44,040 nt of DNA from a virus, in the IMG/VR virus record IMGVR_UViG_3300043256_000189, positions 1-44,040 of that record; one strand, written 5' to 3'. The position numbers were made by a program, and so were the translations under genes. The notes under the pieces were generated by a model, which was not told where the DNA came from, did not search any database, and saw nothing but the letters and a program-made list of their open reading frames with translations. Positions 20,641-29,753 of the stretch are shown here, piece after piece (position 1 is the first letter of the stretch; the number at the start of each line of letters is the position of its first letter).

Positions 20641-22655
20641 TGCCTGAATTCTTCACTACAGCTGAGGGTGGTGCGACTGCCACAACTCCTGAACAGGAAA
20701 TTATTGATACCACTGCTCGCCACCTGCGGCGAATGCGTTATTTCAGAAAACAGTACGATCAGAGACGCGCACATTTCTACCGGATGTACCTTGGTCAGAA
20801 GGATCAGAAGCACTACCCGGACAACATAACCCCACGTTCAAACACATTCATCCCCTATCCCCTCTCGAACGTAGAAACTATCGTCAGCCGGGTGATGGAC
20901 GCTTTCTTTAGTTTTACTCCTTGGTTCGAGGCGCGCGGGAGAGGAGTTGCAGACGAACCGAAAGCCGAGAAGATGCAGCAGGTCTTGGCCTATCTACTTC
21001 GAAAGTCAAACTTCATGGCGGCTTTCGAGGATCTGGTTAGGAACCTCGCTATCTATGGACACTCCGGTTTCAAGGCTGATTGGGATTGGGGGACGGACCG
21101 GGTAAACTATCAAGAGCCGATTCTCGTTACTGACCCAAATACGGGGGAACCAGTAATAGACCCGCAATCGGGGATGCCCGCAATTCAAGGCGTGAAACCC
21201 GCAGTTAAAGACATTCCGCGAGCGCGCCCGCGATTCACGGCCATAGACATTTACGATCTGATGGTCGATCCGGATGGAGGGTTAACTGCCCACATCGTCG
21301 AAAAGACCTTCGGAGAGCTAAAGCGTGAGGCAGCAGGAAACCCAGAGTTGTACATGCAAGAGGGCATTGAGCTTCTAGCAACGAGGTTGAGGGACGACAA
21401 AGACCCCGATGCAGTAGTCCTACGCATCGCAGAGCTTTGGAACGAATTTACGAACACCGTAACAATCATGACCTTCGGAGAGGACTCCGAGGCTGTTAGT
21501 TGGAAAGACCTACGAGCGTCGTTTCGAGCGGCCCACTACACGGCTTGGAAGCGAAAGGTCTACGCGGGGCAGCCGATTCTGCTGCAACACGGAGATAACC
21601 CCTTCCTCCACCGGCACTCAGCGATTCTCCACACCAGCTTCATCAAGTTGCCAAACGAGGTCTACGGGCTCGGGGCTGTTGAAATCATCTCCGACCTGAC
21701 GAACGCGCTTAACAACTTCGTCAACATGATTACCGACAACTGGAATCTTGGCATTAACCGTCGGTATGCATACGACATCAACGCAGATATTGACCACGAA
21801 TCGCTGAACAGTTTCAACGTCCCTGGAGGGAAGGTAGGAGTTAGCGGAGATCCTAATACCGTTCTTAAGGAACTGCCGTTCTTCACGCCCCAGGCACAAG
21901 ACTACCAGATTATCGGCCTCTATAAGGGCATGATCGAGATGGGTTCTGGCATCTCGGATTTCTACGGTAAGGGAGTTGGTTCTCCAACAGGCAACCGAAC
22001 TGCAACAGGCATAAACCAAGTTATCAGCGAATCGAACCACCGTTTCAGGTTGTTCATTCGAAACCTAGAAGTGGACATCCTCCAGCCTGTTTTGGAGATG
22101 TGCGCTTCGATGGTTATGCAGTTCGTTACAGACGACATCGAAGTACAGATAACTGACGCCCCTCCAGGGTTCCCGAAGTATCCTCTTGTCCCGGTGGAGG
22201 AGCTTATTGGGACGTTCAACTTCGAGTTGGTCGCTGCCAACTACGTTGAAAACAAGGTTATTCGACAGCGGAACTTGCTAGCATGGGCGAACTGGGCCTC
22301 TCAATCCCCCTATTGGAACTGGCGTGGGGGCTTGGAAGAGATGGGTAAGGCTTTTGAATTGCGAAATCTCCACAAGATGCTGAAGTCGGAGGAACAGGTT
22401 GCAGCTGAGCAGCAAGCGCAGCAGCAGCAACAGATTCAGATGATGATTCTTGAGTCTATGCTGGGGACGGAATCAAAGGCGCGGATAGCGCAAGCCAAGC
22501 CAACCACTTCTAAGGACAAGCAGGGTCGGCCTAGAACCGTACAGTTTGAAGGAAAGATTCCTGGAGCAGGGCTCTCTAGCGAGATTAGAGAACTCGCGCA
22601 GTCAATGGGAGCTAATGCTTTAGGGCTAGGAGGTAACACAGAGGGGGGCAAATGA
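20640..22655 (+). CDS. portal protein
   Basis: 671 residues, ATG 20640 overlapping the previous stop. The N-terminal helices (DTTARHLRRMRYFRKQYDQR), the RSNTFIPYPLSNVETIVSRV stretch, the central IYDLMVDPDGG, the long helix region (LTNALNNFVNMITDNWNLGI) and MGSGISDFYGKGVGS followed by TATGINQVISESNHRF are the hallmarks of podovirus-like portal proteins. The glutamine-rich C-terminus (EQVAAEQQAQQQQQ) is typical of the barrel extension. It forms the dodecameric DNA channel at one capsid vertex. Scaffold and capsid genes follow. Confidence 0.88.
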   Translation: MPEFFTTAEGGATATTPEQEIIDTTARHLRRMRYFRKQYDQRRAHFYRMYLGQKDQKHYPDNITPRSNTFIPYPLSNVETIVSRVMDAFFSFTPWFEARGRGVADEPKAEKMQQVLAYLLRKSNFMAAFEDLVRNLAIYGHSGFKADWDWGTDRVNYQEPILVTDPNTGEPVIDPQSGMPAIQGVKPAVKDIPRARPRFTAIDIYDLMVDPDGGLTAHIVEKTFGELKREAAGNPELYMQEGIELLATRLRDDKDPDAVVLRIAELWNEFTNTVTIMTFGEDSEAVSWKDLRASFRAAHYTAWKRKVYAGQPILLQHGDNPFLHRHSAILHTSFIKLPNEVYGLGAVEIISDLTNALNNFVNMITDNWNLGINRRYAYDINADIDHESLNSFNVPGGKVGVSGDPNTVLKELPFFTPQAQDYQIIGLYKGMIEMGSGISDFYGKGVGSPTGNRTATGINQVISESNHRFRLFIRNLEVDILQPVLEMCASMVMQFVTDDIEVQITDAPPGFPKYPLVPVEELIGTFNFELVAANYVENKVIRQRNLLAWANWASQSPYWNWRGGLEEMGKAFELRNLHKMLKSEEQVAAEQQAQQQQQIQMMILESMLGTESKARIAQAKPTTSKDKQGRPRTVQFEGKIPGAGLSSEIRELAQSMGANALGLGGNTEGGK

Positions 22656-23038
22656 AGAAGCTACTAAGATGGTTGGGATTTGGTGCTCAGCTATCGTTTA
22701 AGATAGTTGAGGTCGAAAAGCCGCGTCCCATAAAAGTCAACGAAGACTCGGCGGGCGCTGTGATGACACTGAGCGCACATCCCGGATTTCTATACCTTAC
22801 TGCTAAGATGCGGTTGCAGCGCTCCTTACTTGAAACGACACTAAAGAAGTCTCGACACGCCAGTATGGAAGATGTCCAGATGTTGCAGAGCGGAATCTTC
22901 TGGCTTTCATGGTTAGAGGAGCAAGTAAACCAAAACGTGCATAAAGCATCGGCACCCAAGGCACAACCAACGTTCGAGGCAGAAGAAAATGCCTTTAGAG
23001 AAGTACAGAAGCAACTTGAATTGATTGAGGGAGAATAA
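22652..23038 (+). CDS. hypothetical 128-aa protein next to the portal
   Basis: ATG 22652 overlaps the portal stop. After a short membrane-like N-terminus, the core (LSAHPGFLYLTAKMRLQRSL; MEDVQMLQSGIFWLSWLEEQ) is helical, a pattern often seen downstream of portals in podophages. A possible head-completion or assembly role is inferred. Name not assigned. Confidence 0.6.
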   Translation: MKKLLRWLGFGAQLSFKIVEVEKPRPIKVNEDSAGAVMTLSAHPGFLYLTAKMRLQRSLLETTLKKSRHASMEDVQMLQSGIFWLSWLEEQVNQNVHKASAPKAQPTFEAEENAFREVQKQLELIEGE

Positions 23039-23039
23039 G

Positions 23040-23264
23040 ATGTTACCTGAGCCGAAGCAGATGACAAGCGTTGTCTTAGAGGGTGTTTGTCCTATAGCTG
23101 ACAAAGGACTTCTACTGGATAGCATGCTAAGAACAGTAGACAGATTAACAGAGGGCAAGCCCAACCGACAAGCGAATTCTTGGGCTTCAATCACAGAAGA
23201 CAGAGGGCAGGCGCAGATAATTGTTGAGCGCCTATACGAGTTAGAGGCCACAAAACCTCTATAA
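23040..23264 (+). CDS. hypothetical 74-aa protein
   Basis: Start chosen at ATG 23040, two bases after the preceding stop; the upstream start lies within that gene. The helical protein (GLLLDSMLRTVDRLTEGK) has no recognised domain. It sits between portal and scaffold genes and may be an assembly cofactor. Confidence 0.6.
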   Translation: MLPEPKQMTSVVLEGVCPIADKGLLLDSMLRTVDRLTEGKPNRQANSWASITEDRGQAQIIVERLYELEATKPL

Positions 23265-23291
23265 TCCTGGATAACTCACACAAGGAGTATT

Positions 23292-24194
23292 ATGCCAGAC
23301 AATGAACCAAAAGTCCCCCAAGCTGGAGCCCAAACCGAGGGTTTCCTCGATGAAGCCCCAGGTGGGGACCTCCTCTTCGATGAGCTATTTCCTGCCACCG
23401 ATGGGACTGATGCGGCGACAACGCCACAAACGGAAAAACCCGCAGCTGCACCTGTAACTGAGCCACAAGCCACCCCTAAAGATGAAATATTCTTAAAGGG
23501 TGAAAAATCAGTCTACAAGACTTCAGAAGCGGCAGTAGAGGGTCTTAACAAGAAAGACGCTCTAATCGATCAACTCCGCCAGCGCTACATTAGCGAGCAC
23601 GGGATTGATCCTGTTACCAACGAACGCGTGCCAACTCAGCAAGACCAAGTTGGCGAAAGCTACCTCCAGAAGCCACAACGCTACTTTGAGGACTTGGTAA
23701 AGAACGTGAATGAGCAGAATGCACAAGGGTACATGGAGACCCAGCAAAAGCTTATTGAAGATACACTCGCGCCTTACGGCCCACTACTTTCATCGCTAGG
23801 TCGTCAGCAAGCTCTTCAAGTTGCTGAAGAAAAAGCAGTTGGAGTTGGTAAGTTCGTAGGGAGCGAGGAGTATACTACCGTTCTACAGGACAGCCCTAAA
23901 CTGAAACAAGCGATTGAGATCTCTGAGGCCGATCCAAGAACGCCTCCGAACGATCTCGCAGAGCTTTACAGTATCGCTTATTGGTCTTCGTTAGGACGGA
24001 GAACCCCGGAGCTTCTAAAGGCGCAAGCCGATAAAGCTCCAGCATCAACGCCTCAAACTGTACGACCAACACTCTCGTCTAGCACCCAGACGCCTCCTAC
24101 TCCGGGGGCGACACCTTCAATTAGCTCCAGCGAGGGCCGAAAGGCCATCATCGCGGAAGCTGAACGAAGGGGTGTAGACAAGTTGCAGTGGTAG
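23292..24194 (+). CDS. capsid scaffold-like protein
   Basis: 300 residues from ATG 23292 after AAGGAG. It is acidic and low in complexity at the N-terminus (PDNEPKVPQAGAQTEGF...), with a charged helical core (LNKKDALIDQLRQRYI; YMETQQKLIEDTLAPYGPLL) and a proline/threonine-rich linker ending in EGRKAIIAEAERRGVDKLQW. This composition and its place between portal and capsid match podovirus scaffolding proteins, which template the prohead and leave before packaging. Confidence 0.72.
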   Translation: MPDNEPKVPQAGAQTEGFLDEAPGGDLLFDELFPATDGTDAATTPQTEKPAAAPVTEPQATPKDEIFLKGEKSVYKTSEAAVEGLNKKDALIDQLRQRYISEHGIDPVTNERVPTQQDQVGESYLQKPQRYFEDLVKNVNEQNAQGYMETQQKLIEDTLAPYGPLLSSLGRQQALQVAEEKAVGVGKFVGSEEYTTVLQDSPKLKQAIEISEADPRTPPNDLAELYSIAYWSSLGRRTPELLKAQADKAPASTPQTVRPTLSSSTQTPPTPGATPSISSSEGRKAIIAEAERRGVDKLQW

Positions 24195-24229
24195 TAGTTG
24201 AGGCAAACCCCAAATAAGGAGTAACGCTA

Positions 24230-25195
24230 GTGGCAGATGTAATTACAGTCACTACCGGGACTGTTGGGAACGCAGGCAACGTCGTAGCATCGCTTATCAC
24301 TTACTTGAGTGCTAAGCTACTCGAAGTTGCAGAGTTGAACACCATCTTGGATCAGTTCGGGGACAAGCACCCGCTTCCAAGTAACAACTCGAAGACTATT
24401 CGCTTCGTCCGCGAGGAAAAGCTTACAGTCTCTTCGACCCCCTCACAGTTAACCGAAGGTGTTGCACCGGATTCGGTGGGCATTACGCTGAATCAATTCG
24501 AAGCCACGGCAGAGCAGTATGGATCTTTGGTCCGTATCTCTGACCTAGCCGAGTTGACCGCTAAACATAACATCGTTGAGCGGACCATTTACGTCCTTGG
24601 CCTAGAAGCCGCAGAAACTTATGACCAGCTCATTTTCACCGTGCTGGACGCTGCTTCTAACAACTATCGGCCCAACAGCAAGGCTGCAGACACTAACTTG
24701 GTCGGAAGCGACCACGTTGGCTATGTGGACTTGATTGAGCTAGATGCGTTGCTACAAGACCAAGGTGCGCGGCCTATGGAAGGCGGAGAGTACGTTTTTG
24801 CGACTCCTCCGCAAGTCTACGCCGCGCTTCTGAAGGACCCAGATTTCAAGGCAGCCGCGCAGTTCGGCGATCCTGCCCGGATCTGGCGTGGTGAGATGAA
24901 GATGTTGGGAGGTTTCCGCATCGTTCGCACCAACGCTCCAGGGTTTGCTGCAACCGCACAAACGCCTGCAGGTCAAGCAGACAAGGTCTATTCATCGTTT
25001 GCCATCGCTCGTTTCGCCTATCAGATTACCGACCTCCAAAACCTTCGGGTTTACGTGGTCGCCCCTGGTGGACAAAGCGATCCGTTGCAACAGAACCGGA
25101 AGATCGGTTGGAAGTTCGCTTTCAAGTCGATCATCACGAATCAAACTTGGATTCGCCGGGTTCGGTCTGCCGGTCTGGATTCCGTTACCAACTAG
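24230..25195 (+). CDS. major capsid protein, N4-gp56 family
   Basis: 321 residues from GTG 24230 after AAGGAGTAACGCTA. The N-terminal YLSAKLLEVAELNTILDQFG and KHPLPSNNSKTIRFVREEKL, followed by TEGVAPDS, and the later YDQLIFTVLDAAS, HVGYVDLIELDALLQ and GGEYVFATPPQVYAALLKDP, match the N4-gp56 major capsid family (HK97 fold). It builds the icosahedral shell. A hairpin follows (25220-25239), likely limiting readthrough after this highly expressed gene. Confidence 0.9.
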   Translation: MADVITVTTGTVGNAGNVVASLITYLSAKLLEVAELNTILDQFGDKHPLPSNNSKTIRFVREEKLTVSSTPSQLTEGVAPDSVGITLNQFEATAEQYGSLVRISDLAELTAKHNIVERTIYVLGLEAAETYDQLIFTVLDAASNNYRPNSKAADTNLVGSDHVGYVDLIELDALLQDQGARPMEGGEYVFATPPQVYAALLKDPDFKAAAQFGDPARIWRGEMKMLGGFRIVRTNAPGFAATAQTPAGQADKVYSSFAIARFAYQITDLQNLRVYVVAPGGQSDPLQQNRKIGWKFAFKSIITNQTWIRRVRSAGLDSVTN

Positions 25196-25219
25196 GTAGC
25201 CGAGTCCCCATAACACCTA

Positions 25220-25239
25220 GCGACTTGGTATAAAGTCGC
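25220..25239 (+). terminator. hairpin after the capsid gene
   Basis: GCGACTT (25220-25226) pairs perfectly with AAGTCGC (25233-25239) around a 6-base loop, 25 bases after the capsid stop. It is followed by CTCTGTC, not a T-run. It may attenuate transcription or stabilise the capsid mRNA end. Confidence 0.5.
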
Positions 25240-25275
25240 CTCTGTCGAAGTGGAGGGCAGAGATTAGGAGAAAGA

Positions 25276-25392
25276 ATGAAAGTAAAGGAGAAGCGAATCT
25301 GCTTTCTGTGCGACGGCGAACTGGAGGCACGGACACCGTGTACTTGGGTTTGCAAAAGGTGCGGACAGAAGGTTGAGAGTTGTAGTGATTGA
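25276..25392 (+). CDS. 38-aa zinc-ribbon micro-protein
   Basis: ATG 25276 follows TTAGGAGAAAGA. Cysteines C9/C12 (CFLC), C22/C26/C29 (CTWVCKRC) and C36 form two candidate metal sites in a very short chain, with a basic N-terminus. It overlaps the glycosyltransferase start. Likely a zinc-binding accessory protein, function unknown. Confidence 0.6.
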   Translation: MKVKEKRICFLCDGELEARTPCTWVCKRCGQKVESCSD

Positions 25393-26014
25393 CTGCTTCG
25401 TTGCCACGCTAGACCTAACGCCAGGACGAATAGCTATGTCCCGGCGAGTGATTAAGAGATTAAGGGAAGAGCCGGGGTTGAGACTAACACTGATGGATGC
25501 GGGTTCCACGCCGGGACAACTCGCACATTTCAGGGAGTTGGGCCTCAACCTCGTGCCTCACCCCCGCGCGGGCAGCACACACAGGCGGTATCTCCTAGCG
25601 GAGACCCTCGCTACCAGCGAATACTACTTTCTAGTTGACGACGACTGCATACCCAAGACCGAGAACTGGTTGCGGGCATCCACGGATGCAATGCAGGGAC
25701 ATCCACAGTTCGGCATTCTAGGGCTGCGGAAAGAGAGTTGCGATTACGCATATTCTCATGGATTTCAAGACAACGAAGTGCGGGCAGTACAGGGAGTTGG
25801 AGGCTTTCTACTTATCAGAAAGGGCTGTCGGACCTCTCCCTTCCGCGTGCCAGTAGTTGTAGACCACAAGTACAACCGACAGAACGATTGGGATTACTGT
25901 CAGGCTGTTAAGAATGGGGGCTATGAGGTAGGGCAATTGCAGAAGGTCTACTTCGAGCACCTGGATGCAGGGGGCCAGGAAACGTGTTATATTCCGGAGA
26001 TTGTAAATGACTAG
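25373..26014 (+). CDS. glycosyltransferase (GT-A/GT2-like)
   Basis: 213 residues; starts at TTG 25373 or GTG 25385. YYFLVDDDCIPKTENWL carries the DDD (89-91) metal/nucleotide-sugar motif of GT-A enzymes, and NDWDYCQAVKNGGYEV matches the acceptor-side helix of GT2 enzymes. It transfers a sugar from an activated donor. With the neighbouring nucleotidyltransferase and second glycosyltransferase it may modify the capsid, the DNA or host surface glycans. Two GCCGGGACA words face opposite ways inside it (25437 and 25510). Confidence 0.7.
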   Translation: MRVVVIDCFVATLDLTPGRIAMSRRVIKRLREEPGLRLTLMDAGSTPGQLAHFRELGLNLVPHPRAGSTHRRYLLAETLATSEYYFLVDDDCIPKTENWLRASTDAMQGHPQFGILGLRKESCDYAYSHGFQDNEVRAVQGVGGFLLIRKGCRTSPFRVPVVVDHKYNRQNDWDYCQAVKNGGYEVGQLQKVYFEHLDAGGQETCYIPEIVND

Positions 26015-26438
26015 AGCCTACATCGGGGGCACTTTCGACCTCTTCCACATAGGCCATGTGTTCTTGCTCTCACGTGCCAAATCTGAGTTTGATGAAGTAG
26101 TTGTAGCGTTGAACACCGATGAGTTCTGCGAGAGGTACAAGGGCGAGCGACCTATTATGGAGTTATCGGAGAGGGCAGCAGTAATGGCTGCTTGTCGGTA
26201 TGTGGATATGGTGGAGGTGAATGATGGCTGTGAAGATTCGACTCTAGCCATACTTCGTGTCGCCCCAACCCATATCATCCACGGCGACGACTGGAAGGGG
26301 GAGAGTTTGAAGAGGCAGATGGGCCTAACAGACGCCTTCCTTGTGGACAACGGAATTGAGCTGGTTTACTTTCCTTATTCAAAGCGGGCTTCAACGAAGA
26401 ACATAAAAGAGAGGGTATGCCGACTTACGACATCCTGA
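26007..26438 (+). CDS. nucleotidyltransferase of the cytidylyltransferase family
   Basis: 143 residues. The N-terminal AYIGGTFDLFHIGH has the H-x-G-H active site (H14-H17) of the glycerol-3-phosphate/cholinephosphate cytidylyltransferase superfamily; RYVD and HGDDW are at the usual positions. The ISTT-like C-terminal loop is ASTKNIKER (128-136). It would make a CDP-activated alcohol or sugar phosphate. It overlaps both glycosyltransferases, forming one cassette. Confidence 0.8.
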   Translation: MTRAYIGGTFDLFHIGHVFLLSRAKSEFDEVVVALNTDEFCERYKGERPIMELSERAAVMAACRYVDMVEVNDGCEDSTLAILRVAPTHIIHGDDWKGESLKRQMGLTDAFLVDNGIELVYFPYSKRASTKNIKERVCRLTTS

Positions 26439-27100
26439 TCCCCACAGCAGGGCCGATAGAAGACATAATTAAGTGCCTAGAATCTGTAAAAAGGAACAGC
26501 CAGTCTTATAGAATCATTTGGCTGAGTAACGGGGCACCCTACGAACTGAAGTGTGCAGCCAAGGCAGCACTTCAAGGAATGCCCCATATCGCACTAGAGG
26601 TTGACAAGAATCTCGGTCCAGCTAAGGGACACAACATTCTCTTAGCCTACAGTACCGCACCCTACGTCGTCATTCTAAACGACGATACAGAAGTTGTACC
26701 GGCATGGCTGGAAGGTATGCGAAGGCTCTTCGATAAAGAGAGGGTGGGTATTGCCGCATCCTGTGTGGACAACGGAGGGGGCTGGCAGCTAGCAAGGTCG
26801 GCAGGCGCGCCCAAGAACGGCGAATTGTTTGACGTTCCAATGATTTTCCCATACTGCGCTATGTTCTCACGAGACTGTTTAGAGAAGGTGGGCTACTTCT
26901 CAGAAGAGTATTTTTCAGGATGGGATCAAGACTACTGCTTTCGTGCTAGAAAGCTGGGCTTCCGCTTAGCGGTAGACCTCAGAACCGTTATCAAGCACCG
27001 TTGGCACGGAACCATCAACACTTTCTCCGGCAGCGACCGCGACGCCTCTTACAAGAAGGACGTTGCTTTGCTAAAGAAATACCACGGAGAATTCTACTAG
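26417..27100 (+). CDS. glycosyltransferase family 2
   Basis: 227 residues. YDILIPTAGPIEDIIKCLES is the Rossmann-like N-terminus of GT2 enzymes; YVVILNDDTEVVPAWL holds the DxD-type metal site (D89-D90). GWDQDYCFRARKLGFRL and HRWHGT (194-199) are the catalytic ED/Q-like and C-terminal motifs. It probably adds a sugar using a nucleotide-sugar donor. It overlaps the nucleotidyltransferase by 22 bases, so the three genes are probably co-translated. Confidence 0.82.
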   Translation: MPTYDILIPTAGPIEDIIKCLESVKRNSQSYRIIWLSNGAPYELKCAAKAALQGMPHIALEVDKNLGPAKGHNILLAYSTAPYVVILNDDTEVVPAWLEGMRRLFDKERVGIAASCVDNGGGWQLARSAGAPKNGELFDVPMIFPYCAMFSRDCLEKVGYFSEEYFSGWDQDYCFRARKLGFRLAVDLRTVIKHRWHGTINTFSGSDRDASYKKDVALLKKYHGEFY

Positions 27101-27108
27101 GAGTAAAA

Positions 27109-27303
27109 ATGAAAGCAATCCCCTACACCGATTACCAGGGAGCGGACGACAGAAACCCGCAACTGACCTTCGAGTTCGTTCACGAAGCGCCAGAACCGGC
27201 AACCTCTAGTCCGACTCCGTTTGACCCTGCACAGGGACCAAATGCGCGCTTCCAAGCGGGCGTTGACAGTATCCCCCAGGGTTCATTCAATCCAGAAGGC
27301 TAG
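27109..27303 (+). CDS. hypothetical 64-aa protein
   Basis: ATG 27109 follows TAGGAGTAAAA. It is proline/alanine-rich and mostly disordered (FVHEAPEPATSSPTPFDPAQ...), with no domain recognised. It lies between the sugar cassette and the virion/lysis genes. Confidence 0.55.
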   Translation: MKAIPYTDYQGADDRNPQLTFEFVHEAPEPATSSPTPFDPAQGPNARFQAGVDSIPQGSFNPEG

Positions 27304-27356
27304 GCGACCTACCGCCTCCGTCCACAAGACGAGCTTAATCCTCACAAGGGAGAAAC

Positions 27357-27680
27357 ATGCCAGAAGCAGGAGAAGTTAACATACTAAAAGAACAGCTTAA
27401 GGATAAGTCAAATTGGGAGTACGTCGAGATCCCGGAGAAAGATGTTCTAGACTTTGAGTATCCATCTGTTGCGATCAATCGAGACCGCTTTTACGCCGGT
27501 AAGAAGTATTTCGTTCCCCCCATTATCGCTGAAGAGATTCGGAGGATAATTAAGGTGAATGACTATCAGACTCGCCGGATCCTCTCGCCGAGGATCGATA
27601 AGAAAGCACTTCAGGATCTCGCAGACAACTCAGCGATTAAGAAGCAACTCGGTAGCAAGTACGAAGTGCCTGTTGGCTAA
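27357..27680 (+). CDS. hypothetical 107-aa protein
   Basis: ATG 27357 follows AAGGGAGAAAC. The sequence shows an N-terminal charged segment, then FYAGKKYFVPPIIAEEIRRI, which resembles the small virion proteins that precede lysis genes in podophages. No family named. Its stop overlaps the M15 peptidase start region. Confidence 0.6.
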   Translation: MPEAGEVNILKEQLKDKSNWEYVEIPEKDVLDFEYPSVAINRDRFYAGKKYFVPPIIAEEIRRIIKVNDYQTRRILSPRIDKKALQDLADNSAIKKQLGSKYEVPVG

Positions 27681-28146
27681 ACTATCACCACATTTCAATC
27701 TCGAAGAGTTCACTCGGAACAGTCGGGGCGTGGAGAATAGGCCCGCCCCTGCGGTTGTTGAGCGGCTGAGGTGGTTGTGTATCTTCGTGCTTGAGCCCTT
27801 ACGGGCTGCGTTCTCAGGCAAACCTATCAAGGTTACAAGTGGCTATCGAGGCCCGGAATTGAACGCGCTTGTAGGCGGAGCGCCCAAGAGCGCACACATG
27901 GCTGAGGATGGTCGTTGTGCAGTGGACATTCAGATGGAGGGACCTCTCAAAGAGGCTTTCAACTGGCTAGCTTTCGACTCCAACATCCCATTTGACACTG
28001 TCATCCTCGAAAGAGGCCGAGAAGAGCGCCACGAGTGGGACGACTGCATTCACATTCAAATCTCCCCTACTGCGCGTAGGCGCAAGATGGTAGGGGCGAC
28101 GCACGGAGCGACAGGCTATACACACGTTATTAAGAGGATAGCATAA
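27673..28146 (+). CDS. peptidase M15-like endolysin
   Basis: 157 residues from TTG 27673 (start uncertain; upstream sequence overlaps the previous gene). VTSGYRGPELNALVGGAPKS then AH at 74-75, VD at 84-85 (zinc ligands H75 and D85) and the downstream CIHIQI (H127) match the M15 D-Ala-D-Ala/L,D-endopeptidase zinc site. It would cut peptidoglycan crosslinks for lysis. It stands directly before the holin-like gene, the classical lysis pair. Confidence 0.8.
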   Translation: MAKLSPHFNLEEFTRNSRGVENRPAPAVVERLRWLCIFVLEPLRAAFSGKPIKVTSGYRGPELNALVGGAPKSAHMAEDGRCAVDIQMEGPLKEAFNWLAFDSNIPFDTVILERGREERHEWDDCIHIQISPTARRRKMVGATHGATGYTHVIKRIA

Positions 28147-28610
28147 TGGGAGCTAAGAATCTATTCGGGAAGCTTGGCAAATTTGCACTAAATGTTGCAG
28201 GTGTTGCGGGAGTTCCAGGCGTCGGAGTTTTAGACAAAGCATTCAACTTGCTTGAGGGTAAGGGGATGTCTCCCGAGACAAAGGCTGAGTTGTCCCGGCT
28301 GAGGGAGGCAAATAAGCAGGAACTCGCAGTTGTTCAAGCTAACGCAGATGCGAAGCGCATTGCAGAGGTAAATGCAACTATTCGTATGGAGCTTAAGGAG
28401 GGAAACTGGCTACAGAAAGGCTGGCGACCCCTCTTAGGTTACAGTTTAGCTGGGTACGTGATCAACAATTTCATTCTCCTACCTTGGTTCCCCGAATTCA
28501 AACCAATCCTCATGGACACTCAAACAATCACCATGCTTGGTGCAGCTACGGGCTTGGCAGTTTGGAGTCGTGGTAAAGAGAAGCTAGCGAAGTACATGAA
28601 CGGAAAGTAA
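28146..28610 (+). CDS. holin-like protein (3TM/GTA holin type)
   Basis: 154 residues. A hydrophobic/glycine N-terminus is followed by a charged helix (43-85) and a membrane-embedded C-terminal half: GWRPLLGYSLAGYVINNF at 92-109 and a second span near 127-142. The W-R-P-L motif and layout match the three-TM holin family found in gene-transfer-agent-like phages. It would permeabilise the inner membrane so the M15 enzyme can act. It overlaps the peptidase stop by one base. One dispersed word is at 28291-28299. Confidence 0.72.
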   Translation: MGAKNLFGKLGKFALNVAGVAGVPGVGVLDKAFNLLEGKGMSPETKAELSRLREANKQELAVVQANADAKRIAEVNATIRMELKEGNWLQKGWRPLLGYSLAGYVINNFILLPWFPEFKPILMDTQTITMLGAATGLAVWSRGKEKLAKYMNGK

Positions 28611-29753
28611 ATGGCAGCCACTACTACAGTCCAGAATATCCTAGACGGAGTCGCGCAAGATATACGAAACATCCTGACTTCTCCTGCCGATGATGCAATC
28701 CTAATTGACTACACCAACCGAATCAACCAAACACTCCTTCGAGCCTCACGTTGGCAATTCCTCCTCGCCCCTGTCAAGCGTTTTATTACTCTTAGAGAGC
28801 AAACTGATTACTGGTTGGGTGCGGCTGGCTCCAATCCAGCAGGGACAGTAGATACTGGACTTAATCTTACGGATTTAGATGTCATAAAACAGGGAAGCGT
28901 TTTTGATCGCTCAAATTTTCGCTCTCTCTTGAGAGTAACTGAATCTCCACTTATTACAACTCTCTCTTTGCGAGACGCAACTTCTAGGCCAGCTCGACTT
29001 GCTTTGTGGAGGCACGATCCCGACACACCAGACGTTATCAATCTTTACCCTGCACCAGACAACCAGAATAGTTTTCAGCCAGAGCCTCCCACCCCCATAC
29101 TTGAGTCCGTGACCTCTGGAGCACTTTCACAACGAACCTATTTCGTTAAGACAACTTTTGTAGATACAGAGGGAAATGAATCGACGCCTTCGGTTCCTGC
29201 AGCTACGAGGCTGTTTGCCGCAAGCGACGTTGCATTAGTGAAGGCACCGCAACCTGGAATCACGACTAACGATAAAAGCATAAGCTACGACCGCTTCAAT
29301 GTTTATGCCTCTGAAACTGAGGGCTCAGAAACCAAGCAAACACCTTCTCCTCTTGATATCACAGGGGATTGGCAAGAACCAGATACAGGATTAATCTCCG
29401 GGGCCGCGCTTCCAACAACTAACAGTTTGTCAACTCTTGGCGGATACGTCATCGAGTTCCGGTACTACGAAAGTCCGAAGCAACTCGCACTGGTTGCAGA
29501 CGTTCTCCAAATCCCGGACCGCTACAAAGATATAGTTATTGCAGGAGTCAACTACCTAGCTTCTCAGTACCTAAAAAGGAAGGAAGATGCTGGAGAGTGG
29601 TTTAGCACCTTCTCTGCCGGTATCCGCCAAATGATCCACAACAAGCACCTCTTTCCAAGAGGCGCAGATTATGTTCGGCCTGATTCGGCTACATTGGGTA
29701 ACATGCTACCTTCGATTGAGAGCTTTGACTTCTCTCTTCTCCCTGGGTCCTAA
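28611..29753 (+). CDS. head-tail adaptor / tail-tube-A-like protein
   Basis: 380 residues. The N-terminal helical part (NILDGVAQDIRNILTS; INQTLLRASRWQFLLAPVKR) and the C-terminal YKDIVIAGVNYLASQYLKRK match the adaptor proteins (T7 gp11/P22 gp4-like) that join portal and tail. A central 100-residue beta-sandwich insertion (about 170-270, SQRTYFVKTTFVDTEGNEST) is a fibronectin-like addition. The stop overlaps the next start. Confidence 0.68.
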   Translation: MAATTTVQNILDGVAQDIRNILTSPADDAILIDYTNRINQTLLRASRWQFLLAPVKRFITLREQTDYWLGAAGSNPAGTVDTGLNLTDLDVIKQGSVFDRSNFRSLLRVTESPLITTLSLRDATSRPARLALWRHDPDTPDVINLYPAPDNQNSFQPEPPTPILESVTSGALSQRTYFVKTTFVDTEGNESTPSVPAATRLFAASDVALVKAPQPGITTNDKSISYDRFNVYASETEGSETKQTPSPLDITGDWQEPDTGLISGAALPTTNSLSTLGGYVIEFRYYESPKQLALVADVLQIPDRYKDIVIAGVNYLASQYLKRKEDAGEWFSTFSAGIRQMIHNKHLFPRGADYVRPDSATLGNMLPSIESFDFSLLPGS

